64,000 nucleotides of DNA, from the NCBI RefSeq assembly GCF_900129235.1, contig NZ_FQUV01000001.1:588441-652440 (forward strand), in the 5' to 3' direction. Shown one piece after another: positions 57,700-64,000 of the stretch (positions within the stretch are counted from its first letter, which is position 1; every line of letters starts with the position of its first letter). Origin of the DNA: Litoreibacter ascidiaceicola (lineage in GTDB: Bacteria; Pseudomonadota; Alphaproteobacteria; Rhodobacterales; Rhodobacteraceae). The notes under the pieces are model-generated. The model did no database searches. It was not told where the DNA came from and saw only the letters and a list, made by a program, of their open reading frames with translations. The translations under genes and the position numbers were made by a program.

Positions 57700-58026
57700 G
57701 ACTGCCCTTCCTTGATGCCAGCACGCACCGATGTCCCCGGACGCAATTCGTCCATGGGCCAATAAGCCTGATCACTGTGGCTACAATTTGACGAATTCGG
57801 GCAGAAATGCGGCGATTAACCAGCATTTTCGGCAACTTTTCAGTGGTTTAGCGGTCATTGTTCCCGCGACCGCATCAATGGGCAGATTTATCCACGGAAT
57901 CAGTCCGACACCCCACTTTAGTTTTATTAACCACTTACTTTACGAAAGAAGCCCTACTAGGCTGAGTTCTAATGTCGCACATAATTTAAGCGATTTATTA
58001 ACACCTGCCGTGACAGGAGAGACGCC
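57700..58026. other. 327-bp intergenic region between TadG-like and gdh
   Basis: No gene is seen here. It is AT-rich for this genome, especially 57901-58000, and holds the divergent promoters of the tad genes and glutamate dehydrogenase. One TTTATCCACGG (57889-57899) resembles a DnaA box with one mismatch. A TTAA-rich stretch near 57985-58001 resembles but does not match the CtrA site. A good ribosome site, ACAGGAGA, lies just before the gdh start. Confidence 0.6.
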
Positions 58027-59457
58027 ATGAGCATACCTAACGAACCCTCCTTCCGTGAATCCGTCGAATTGATGTTCAACCGGGCCGTTGCCCTGATGGA
58101 CCTGAAACCGGGGTTGGAAAACAAGATCAGAGTCTGCAACGCCACCTACACCGTTCGCTTCGGCGTGCGTCTGCGCGGACATATCCACACCTTCACCGGC
58201 TACCGCGCAGTCCATTCCGAACATATGGAACCGGTCAAAGGCGGCATTCGGTTTGCGCCCAACGTCCATCAGGACGAAGTGGAGGCCCTCGCGGCACTGA
58301 TGACGTTCAAATGCGCGTTGGTGGAAACCCCCTTCGGCGGCTCCAAAGGGGGGCTGTGTATCGACCCGCGCGAATGGGACGAGCATGAGCTGGAACAGAT
58401 CACCCGCCGCTTCGCCTATGAATTGGCAAAGCGCGACCTGATCCACCCCAGCCAGAACGTGCCCGCCCCCGACATGGGCACCGGCGAGCGCGAGATGGCG
58501 TGGATCGCCGACCAATACGCGCGGATGAACACGACAGACATCAACGCCCGCGCCTGTGTGACGGGCAAACCGCTGAATGCCGGTGGCATCGCGGGGCGCG
58601 TGGAAGCCACGGGGCGTGGCGTGCAATACGCGCTGCAAGAGTTCTTCCGCTACCCCGAGGATATCGCCATCGCGGGTCTTGACGGAACCCTTGAGGGCAA
58701 GAAGATCATCGTGCAGGGGCTGGGAAATGTGGGCTACCACGCCGCGAAGTTCCTGTCCGAGGAAGACGGCTCTTTGATTGTCGGCATTATCGAGCGCGAT
58801 GGCGCGCTGACCAATGAAAAAGGCCTCAACGTCGAAGCCGTGCGCGCATGGATTGCGGAGCATGGCGGCGTGAAAGGATGCCCTGAAGGCGACTTTGTCG
58901 AGGACGGTGCCAGCATTCTGGAAGCCCCGTGCGACATCATGATCCCGGCGGCCCTTGAGGGCGTGATCAACTTGTCAAACGCCGAGCGCGTGCAAGCGCC
59001 GCTGATCATCGAGGCCGCGAACGGCCCGATTACCGCCGGTGCCGACGAAGTTTTGCGCAAGAAAGGCTGCGTGATTATCCCCGACCTGTATGCCAACGCG
59101 GGCGGTGTGACCGTGTCTTATTTCGAATGGGTCAAAAACCTGAGCCACATCCGCTTTGGCCGGATGGGCAAACGTCAGGAAGAGGCGCAACACCTGCTAT
59201 TGATCAACGAGCTGGAGCGCCTGTCTGCGGATAAGGAACTTGGCTGGGAATTGAGCCCCGACTTCAAGGCGCGCTTCCTGCGTGGCGCGGGCGAGATCGA
59301 GCTGGTTCGCTCCGGTCTCGATGACACCATGCGCACGGCCTATCAGGCGATGCGTGCCGTATGGCACGGGCGTGATGATGTCGAGGATTTACGGATTGCG
59401 GCTTACCTTGTCGCCATTGACCGTATCGCCAGCAGCTACCGCGCAAAAGGTCTGTAA
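58027..59457 (+). CDS. gdh: Glu/Leu/Phe/Val dehydrogenase (glutamate dehydrogenase)
   Basis: A 476-residue glutamate dehydrogenase that interconverts glutamate and 2-oxoglutarate plus ammonia. The catalytic segment is FKCALVETPFGGSKGGLCIDPREW with the active Lys. Upstream, the substrate-binding GYRAVHSEHMEPVKGGIRFAPNV. The nucleotide-binding domain has IIVQGLGNVGYHAAKFLSEEDG (GxGxxG) and AANGPITAGADEVLRKKGCVIIPDLYANAGGVTVSYFEW. Glutamate preference is the most likely, but other branched-chain dehydrogenases share this fold. AGGAGA stands before the ATG. A TTCG-loop hairpin follows. Confidence 0.93.
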   Translation: MSIPNEPSFRESVELMFNRAVALMDLKPGLENKIRVCNATYTVRFGVRLRGHIHTFTGYRAVHSEHMEPVKGGIRFAPNVHQDEVEALAALMTFKCALVETPFGGSKGGLCIDPREWDEHELEQITRRFAYELAKRDLIHPSQNVPAPDMGTGEREMAWIADQYARMNTTDINARACVTGKPLNAGGIAGRVEATGRGVQYALQEFFRYPEDIAIAGLDGTLEGKKIIVQGLGNVGYHAAKFLSEEDGSLIVGIIERDGALTNEKGLNVEAVRAWIAEHGGVKGCPEGDFVEDGASILEAPCDIMIPAALEGVINLSNAERVQAPLIIEAANGPITAGADEVLRKKGCVIIPDLYANAGGVTVSYFEWVKNLSHIRFGRMGKRQEEAQHLLLINELERLSADKELGWELSPDFKARFLRGAGEIELVRSGLDDTMRTAYQAMRAVWHGRDDVEDLRIAAYLVAIDRIASSYRAKGL

Positions 59458-59465
59458 ACACATTC

Positions 59466-59489
59466 GGCAGGGGGCTTCGGTGCCCTGCC
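59466..59489. terminator. TTCG-loop hairpin after gdh
   Basis: GGCAGGG (59466-59472) pairs with CCCTGCC (59483-59489) around GGCTTCGGTG with a UUCG-type loop. No T-run follows. It lies between convergent gdh and the 59500 gene. Confidence 0.45.
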
Positions 59490-59499
59490 CGCCGACGCT

Positions 59500-60021
59500 C
59501 TACCTGATACCGTCGAGATCGACGATGCCGTCGCGGGTCGCAATCATCGCGGTCAAGGTATCGGCCATCAGCTTGCCCTCTGCACCAGAGGTCAGACCGC
59601 CGACACCGACCCGTTTCCCGAACCGCCACCACAAGCCCGGAGCCCATTGGCGCGGATAAGGCGTTTTCAAAGTCACCAGAAAACCGTTCGACGGTTTGAA
59701 GGCAAAAAAGCTGCGGTCCACTTTTACCACATCGTCCATGCGGAAGATCACGCGCCCGTCGGACAGGCGCAGTTCTTCCTCCGTCAGCTCGATCATGTGG
59801 CCGGTGACATCCCACATCTTGTAGCCGCCATAGATCGAGACGGCCCCGATCAATACCAGCAAAAAGACCAGATGGAGCCCTTCGGGTGGCTGCGTTATGA
59901 CAAGGTAAAACAGCAGCGCCCCAAGCCCGTACAAGACGGCGGTGCCAAACATGCGGCGCGGCGCGGACGGGACCAGCCCTGCGATCACCTCGGATCGTGT
60001 ATTGGTATCGGCATCTGACAT
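59500..60021 (-). CDS. Membrane protein with PH-like domain, 173 aa
   Basis: A 173-residue inner-membrane protein. Two hydrophobic segments (about residues 24-43 and 48-66: MFGTAVLYGLGALLFYLVI and LHLVFLLVLIGAVSIYGGY) precede a C-terminal domain, IELTEEELRLSDGRVIFRMDDVVKVDRSFFAFKPSNGFLVTLKT, with the pattern of a bacterial PH-like (bPH2/YdbT-like) domain. The start at ATG 60021 has AGGAAG eight bases before. Function unknown. Confidence 0.8.
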   Translation of the reverse strand: MSDADTNTRSEVIAGLVPSAPRRMFGTAVLYGLGALLFYLVITQPPEGLHLVFLLVLIGAVSIYGGYKMWDVTGHMIELTEEELRLSDGRVIFRMDDVVKVDRSFFAFKPSNGFLVTLKTPYPRQWAPGLWWRFGKRVGVGGLTSGAEGKLMADTLTAMIATRDGIVDLDGIR

Positions 60022-60081
60022 CGGGTTCACTTCCTGTTATCTCCGTCCCGCTTAGCGTGCGGCATCGCCAGATGCCAGCCT

Positions 60082-61038
60082 TCACCCGCGATGCGGCACA
60101 ACCTCGTAGCCCGTCTCCTCCGGCTCGTCATCAACCATTTCGGCAGGAAAGCCCGGCGCGGTGATGTCGAGGCCTGTCGCCTCTTCAAGCCGTTTGATGA
60201 TGTTCGGGGACAGCTCCCGCGCGCCATATCGTGCGATCCCGTCCTTGAATATCTGGATCATCAGCGGGTTTATCTCCAGCGGCACTCCGGCGCGGTCGGC
60301 CACGTCCTGAAACAGCCCGATATCTTTTAAGACAAGGTCCATGGTGAAGGAAATGTCTCTCGAGCCGTTCAGGATGACCTGACTTTCCGTCTCGTGTACG
60401 AAGGATGTGCCGGACGATATCTTCATCGCCTCATAGGCCACGTTAAGGTCCATCCCCGCGCCCTTGGCCACGGTCAAAGCCTCGGCACAGGTGATCAGAT
60501 TGGCGGTCGCAAGGTAGTTGGTCAGGACTTTCAAAACAGACGCCGACCCCAGATCGCCCGTGTGCAAGACACGGCGCCCCATGGTGGTAAGCAAGGGGAG
60601 TATCCGCTCGAAGGTGGCGCGGTCGCAGCCGGCGAAGATCGAGATGTTGCCGGTATCCGCGCGGTGACATCCGCCCGAGACGGGGCAATCGACCGCCGCT
60701 GCCCCTGTGGCCAAGATCTTCGCGCCCAGCCTTTTCACCTCCGCCTCGTCGGTCGTGGACATTTCCAGCCATATCTTGCCCGGACCTGCGGCCTCTAGCA
60801 GCCCATCCTTTCCCTCCACCACAGCGGCGGAAATGCTGGGATGCGGCAGGCAGGTTATGACAATGTCGCAAGCGTCCATTAGCGCGCGCGGGCTCTTCGC
60901 GGACTTTGCCCCCTTGGCGACCGCCGCGGCGACAAGCCCGTCATCCAGATCGCGCACGGTGACATCATGCCCGTTGCGGATAAGGGAGCCGGAAAGCTTG
61001 CCCCCGACATTTCCCAGCCCGATAAATCCAATTCGCAC
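60082..61038 (-). CDS. NAD(P)-dependent beta-hydroxyacid dehydrogenase-like protein
   Basis: A 318-residue protein of the 6-phosphogluconate / 3-hydroxyisobutyrate dehydrogenase family. The Rossmann motif RIGFIGLGNVGGKLSGSLIRNGHDVTVRDLD is at the start. The family's catalytic region DCPVSGGCHRADTGNISIFAGC follows, then the Lys segment GSASVLKVLTNYLATANLITCAEAL. GTG 61038, seven bases after GGAG, is the chosen start; the frame extends upstream to a poor ATG. Substrate unknown; 2-hydroxy-3-oxopropionate or 3-hydroxyisobutyrate would be usual. Confidence 0.92.
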   Translation of the reverse strand: MRIGFIGLGNVGGKLSGSLIRNGHDVTVRDLDDGLVAAAVAKGAKSAKSPRALMDACDIVITCLPHPSISAAVVEGKDGLLEAAGPGKIWLEMSTTDEAEVKRLGAKILATGAAAVDCPVSGGCHRADTGNISIFAGCDRATFERILPLLTTMGRRVLHTGDLGSASVLKVLTNYLATANLITCAEALTVAKGAGMDLNVAYEAMKISSGTSFVHETESQVILNGSRDISFTMDLVLKDIGLFQDVADRAGVPLEINPLMIQIFKDGIARYGARELSPNIIKRLEEATGLDITAPGFPAEMVDDEPEETGYEVVPHRG

Positions 61039-61196
61039 GCTCTTTCTCCTTACAGTTTGAAGAAAAAGTGGGAGTTCGCCCGCGCCCCGTCTGTCCCAAA
61101 GCCGACATTGTGCGCCCGCGAACGGACCCTGCGCGGTGGCGTGAGATTGTCGCAGCGCCCTGCCCACCCTACATTCTGCTGCAAAGGAGACACATC

Positions 61197-62108
61197 ATGT
61201 CTATCAGACCGGTTACATCGACATCTGCCGCCGTTCCCACTCTGGAGGGCGCAGGTGTCAAGCTTCACCGCGCATTCGGGTTCCAAGACCCGACGATGCT
61301 GGACCCGTTCCTGCTGTTCGACGACTTTCGCAACGAGCGCCCAGAGGATTTTATCAAAGGCTTTCCGTGGCACCCGCATCGCGGCATCGAAACGATCACC
61401 TATGTGCTGAACGGCACGGTGGATCACGGCGACAGCCTTGGAAACGAGGGCACTTTGGGCGCGGGCGATGTACAATGGATGACGGCGGGGTCCGGCATCC
61501 TGCATCAGGAAATGCCCAAAGGGAACGCGCAGGGGCAGATGCACGGTTTCCAGCTTTGGGCCAACCTGCCGGGATCGCTGAAGATGACCGCGCCGCGTTA
61601 CCAGGATGTTGAAGGCAAAGACATTCCGGAGATGATCGACGATGACGGCACCCGCGTGAAGGTGATCATCGGCGAATTCTGGGGGAAACGAGGCCCCGTG
61701 GACGGCATCGCGGCGGACCCGCAATATCTGGACGTTTTCGTTCCGGCGGGTGTGCGCAAAGTGTTCAAGATCGACACCTATCGCCGCGCTTTTGCCTATG
61801 TCTTCGATGGCTCGGGGTCGTTTCGCGACGCCTCCACCCCGCAAGGCGTGTTGCTGGAGAAAGAGGTCATGGGCGAGGAGGTCAACATTCGCGATATGTC
61901 TGGCGACAGAACGCTCGTTCAGTTTGGCACCGGCGACGAGGTCACGGTTCAGGCGGGCGACAAGGGCATTCGCTTCTTGCTGATCTCCGGCGCGCCATTG
62001 GAGGAGCCGGTGGCATGGCACGGACCCATCGTGATGAACACGCAAGACGAGCTACGCCAGGCGGTGCGTGACCTGCGCAACAACACGTTTATCAAGCCCG
62101 CGCATTAA
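61197..62108 (+). CDS. Pirin family protein
   Basis: A 303-residue bicupin pirin. The N-terminal cupin has the metal site FPWHPHRGIETITYVLNGTVDHGDSLGNEGTLGAGDVQWMTAGSGILHQEMP (His ligands in HPHRG and the ILHQE motif). The C-terminal cupin is degenerate. Pirins bind Fe, and some have quercetinase activity or act as redox sensors. AAAGGAGA precedes ATG 61197. It is divergent from the dehydrogenase-like gene, and the last bases overlap the stop of the convergent small membrane gene. Confidence 0.95.
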   Translation: MSIRPVTSTSAAVPTLEGAGVKLHRAFGFQDPTMLDPFLLFDDFRNERPEDFIKGFPWHPHRGIETITYVLNGTVDHGDSLGNEGTLGAGDVQWMTAGSGILHQEMPKGNAQGQMHGFQLWANLPGSLKMTAPRYQDVEGKDIPEMIDDDGTRVKVIIGEFWGKRGPVDGIAADPQYLDVFVPAGVRKVFKIDTYRRAFAYVFDGSGSFRDASTPQGVLLEKEVMGEEVNIRDMSGDRTLVQFGTGDEVTVQAGDKGIRFLLISGAPLEEPVAWHGPIVMNTQDELRQAVRDLRNNTFIKPAH

Positions 62109-62476
62109 ATGTAGCCACGCCAGCGCAGCACCGCGATTGCGACGCCTGCGATCAGGACAAACTGCACGATGAGGCTGGCCGCAAACCCGAAGAGGGCCTT
62201 GGTTTTCAGGGCCCTCTCGTCGACGCTTTCCAAATACATCAGGCATATTTCATAGCTTTCGCTGACCTGTTGCGGGTCAAGACGCAGCAGCATCTTGGGC
62301 TCTTTCGCCATCCGCTCGGCAGTCGCCAAATCCTTGGCCGCACGCCTGACACGACTTGGCAAAGCGCGCCCCGCACGCCGCACCCGCGCCTCGAGCGACG
62401 CGCCGCGCATCCCGAGTTTCTCGTGCAACAGCGCCGAAATCCGCGCTACCAATTGATCAACGACTACCTTTTCCAT
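62105..62476 (-). CDS. Helical membrane-anchored protein, 123 aa
   Basis: A 123-residue basic protein. Residues 1-80 are amphipathic helices (QLVARISALLHEKLGMRGASLEARVRRAGRALPSRVRRAAKDL) followed by a QQVSESYEICLMYLESVDERALKTKALF segment and a C-terminal transmembrane segment (AASLIVQFVLIAGVAIAVLRW) ending RGYI. It looks like a tail-anchored Rhodobacterales protein. I do not recognise a family. GAGGGGAT lies directly before the ATG. Confidence 0.8.
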   Translation of the reverse strand: MEKVVVDQLVARISALLHEKLGMRGASLEARVRRAGRALPSRVRRAAKDLATAERMAKEPKMLLRLDPQQVSESYEICLMYLESVDERALKTKALFGFAASLIVQFVLIAGVAIAVLRWRGYI

Positions 62477-62529
62477 ATCCCCTCTTAGCCCACTTCCACG
62501 GGCGGCGGGAAGCTGCTAGTGCTTTGTTT

Positions 62530-63285
62530 ATGCTTAATTACACCACATATGGCGCGACGGGCGCTGCGCGGCCTTTATTGATTGCCCACGGATTGTTCGG
62601 CTCTGGCCGCAATTGGGGGGTGATTGCCAAGCGTCTGTCCGACCGTGGAGAGGTGAACGCCGTCGACATGCGCAACCACGCGCATAGCTTCTGGGACGGC
62701 AGCCACAGCTACGAGGCGCTTGCCGACGATCTGGCGCAAGTCGTTGAAAAGACGGGCGCGCCGGCGGATGTGTTGGGCCATTCCATGGGCGGCAAGGCGG
62801 CGATGGTGCTGGCGGTGACGCGGCCGGAACTGGTGAACAAACTGGTCGTCGCGGATATCGCGCCGGTGGCTTACACGCACACGCAGATGGGCCCGATCGA
62901 GGCGATGCGGAAGGTGGATTTCTCGACCGTCGAACGGCGGGCGGATGTGCTGGAGCAGATGACCCAGCTGGAAGATGGCCTGCCGGAATTCCTCGCGCAA
63001 TCCGTTGACGTTGCCGGGAAAAAGTGGCGGCTGAACCTTGACGTACTGACCGACGAGATGGGCAAAATCATCGGCTTCCCCGACGTCGATGGCAGCTTTG
63101 ACGGCGACACGCTGTTCCTGTCCGGCGCTGCGTCCGACTACGTCACGCGGGACCACCGCACGACGATCAAGCCGCTGTTTCCGAACGCCAAATTCGCCAA
63201 GATACCCGGCGCAGGGCATTGGCTGCACGCGCAAAAGCCGCGCGAGTTCGAGGCGAATGTCAGGGCGTTTCTGGACCGGACCTAG
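62530..63285 (+). CDS. Alpha/beta hydrolase, YbfF-like
   Basis: A 251-residue alpha/beta hydrolase. LLIAHGLFGSGRNWGVIAKRL (oxyanion HG), the nucleophile elbow VLGHSMGGKAAM with Ser85, an Asp in the VRNxxxS-like DMRNHAHS and ASDYV regions, and the catalytic His in IPGAGHWLHAQKPREF. The layout GLFGS.NW and DxRNHG/A.S is typical of the YbfF esterase group. Physiological substrate unknown. ATG 62530 is taken despite a weak ribosome site because it begins the family N-terminus. Its stop overlaps the stop of the convergent gene. Confidence 0.93.
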   Translation: MLNYTTYGATGAARPLLIAHGLFGSGRNWGVIAKRLSDRGEVNAVDMRNHAHSFWDGSHSYEALADDLAQVVEKTGAPADVLGHSMGGKAAMVLAVTRPELVNKLVVADIAPVAYTHTQMGPIEAMRKVDFSTVERRADVLEQMTQLEDGLPEFLAQSVDVAGKKWRLNLDVLTDEMGKIIGFPDVDGSFDGDTLFLSGAASDYVTRDHRTTIKPLFPNAKFAKIPGAGHWLHAQKPREFEANVRAFLDRT

Positions 63286-63470
63286 ACGATCTTCGAGGTG
63301 ATCTGCTTGGTGATCCACCACGTGACAGGGATCGACACCACGAACCCCACGACCGAGACTGCAACGATCGGCACCAAGGTGTCGTAGCCCATGGTCAGCG
63401 CCGCGATGATCAAGGTGCCTGCGACAGTTGTCGCGATCATGGAATAAAGAATGGCTGCGAGGCGGAACAT
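63282..63470 (-). CDS. Small two-TM membrane protein, 62 aa
   Basis: A 62-residue membrane protein with two hydrophobic segments (residues about 3-24, LAAILYSMIATTVAGTLIIAAL, and 31-52, TLVPIVAVSVVGFVVSIPVTWW) and a C-terminal KQITSKIV. AGGAG stands eight bases before the ATG. I recall similar proteins in Rhodobacterales, sometimes mislabelled 'CTP synthetase'. Function unknown. Confidence 0.82.
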   Translation of the reverse strand: MFRLAAILYSMIATTVAGTLIIAALTMGYDTLVPIVAVSVVGFVVSIPVTWWITKQITSKIV

Positions 63471-63658
63471 GGGTGGAACTCCTTGGTCGTGGTTTACGCG
63501 GCAGTCTATAGCGCGCGGCGTGGCGCAAAACTTTGATCTGGGTCATATGGGCTGGCACGTGGCGGCGGGGTCACGCCGAGCGCCCCGTCACACCGCTGGA
63601 ATTCAGGCGCGGGGCTTGGTAAACTTGGCCCGAGGCAGAAGCAGAAAGGATCATCCGG

Positions 63659-63781
63659 ATGATCACGCGATTGAGTTTGATAGGCCTAGCTTTGGTGTTC
63701 GTGCTGGCAGGCTGCGAGACGGTTGACGGTATTGGGCAGGATGTCAGTGGAGCGGCGCGGGCGGTGAAGCGGGCGTTGTAG
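63659..63781 (+). CDS. Entericidin-like lipoprotein, 40 aa
   Basis: A 40-residue lipoprotein of the entericidin EcnA/EcnB type. The signal sequence ends with lipobox V-L-A-G-C (cysteine 19), and the mature part is CETVDGIGQDVSGAARAVKRAL, the short amphipathic G-x-G-x-D-V pattern of entericidins. AAAGGA lies eight bases before the ATG. Entericidins are envelope lipoproteins linked to a toxin-antidote system in enterobacteria; whether this one is bactericidal is unknown. Only one copy is seen, without an obvious partner. Confidence 0.82.
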   Translation: MITRLSLIGLALVFVLAGCETVDGIGQDVSGAARAVKRAL

Positions 63782-64000
63782 GTTGGGGGGAGCTTTTTGG
63801 GTACGCGGCGTAACTGGGTGAGGTCCTGCTAGAGCGGTTGTATGAGCTGGTTTATTTGTGAGCGCGCGCTTTGAACTAGTAGTTTGCTGCAAACGATAAA
63901 TTTCAGGGAGTGTCCTGAACTCTGTGTATCTGGTCCGGTCCATGCGGGTTTCAGATACGGTCACGCATTGAAGCGTTCGTCAAACATGATAGCGAATTGA
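63782..64000. other. Right window end, no gene seen
   Basis: These 219 bases contain no frame with a plausible start and ribosome site and no tRNA. They may hold the promoter of a gene beyond the window. Confidence 0.5.

Noticed and set aside
57901..58026. CtrA site (TTAA-N7-TTAA) before gdh/tad
   Set aside because: The nearest matches are TTAA-N8-TTAA and TTAA-N7-CTTT; the spacing or bases do not fit.
1..64000. CRISPR arrays, insertion sequences, rRNA
   Set aside because: No regularly spaced repeats, transposase motifs or rRNA segments were seen on either strand.

Overview
The window reads as chromosomal DNA of a Roseobacter-clade alphaproteobacterium (Rhodobacterales). The reasons are the GC-rich, densely packed genes; the alphaproteobacterial tRNA-His type (no G-1, A73, U72); an ScfR/PccR-type regulator beside pccB; the nrdR-ribD / ribE-ribB-ribH-nusB block; soxBDAG sarcosine oxidase; Tad pilus pseudopilins; and several small families I know mainly from this order. 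No species is claimed. About 66 protein genes, one tRNA and one strong structured-RNA candidate are supported. There is no rRNA, CRISPR array, transposase or prophage.

Layout. 0.1-8.1 kb: two small proteins, then pccB-ridA-secreted protein on the minus strand, divergent from an MFS transporter; next the ScfR regulator PccR, an alpha/beta hydrolase and an FMN alpha-hydroxy-acid oxidase. TTTGCAA-type operators sit before both pccB and pccR. 8.2-20.2 kb: pyruvate carboxylase, a metallophosphatase, an M3 oligopeptidase, a GT-C membrane glycosyltransferase, MmcQ/YjbR, an ankyrin protein, rpoH, rluD and a one-TM protein. 20.3-23.2 kb: a compact DUF4123 adaptor / HExxH metalloprotease / lipoprotein cassette, ending beside tRNA-His; this is the best candidate for a new system (an orphan T6SS-type adaptor-effector-immunity module). 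23.5-26.0 kb: a vWA lipoprotein divergent from a DUF6502 HTH protein and a small lipoprotein, with two matching operators between them; both lipoproteins share an EEEVVIxEPVxAEP tail with a third, 43-residue lipoprotein at 0.7 kb. 26.2-30.6 kb: mmcB, an ArsR-SRPBCC pair, DUF1801, a candidate 6S RNA, small secreted or membrane proteins, and LysR divergent from a methyltransferase.

30.6-42.2 kb: riboflavin synthesis (nusB, ribH, ribB, ribE, ribD, nrdR on the minus strand) interrupted by plus-strand capsule genes (kpsS, an OPX lipoprotein, kpsC). An intrinsic-terminator-like hairpin covers the start of kpsC, and a secreted repeat protein of unknown role follows. 42.3-50 kb: YjbQ, a saccharopine dehydrogenase-like protein, a DCC thiol-disulfide protein, a TraR/DksA protein, then rpoD and dnaG. 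Five GANTC (CcrM) sites are packed within 47 bp before rpoD. 50-57.7 kb: soxBDAG and three Tad pseudopilin/TadG genes. 58-63.8 kb: glutamate dehydrogenase, a beta-hydroxyacid dehydrogenase-like protein, pirin, a YbfF-like hydrolase, small membrane proteins and an entericidin-like lipoprotein.

The genes fit a heterotrophic marine lifestyle: propionyl-CoA, lactate, pyruvate, glutamate and sarcosine turnover, with housekeeping sigma factors, cofactor synthesis, capsule and pilus functions. Protein family names come from reading sequence motifs without database searches.
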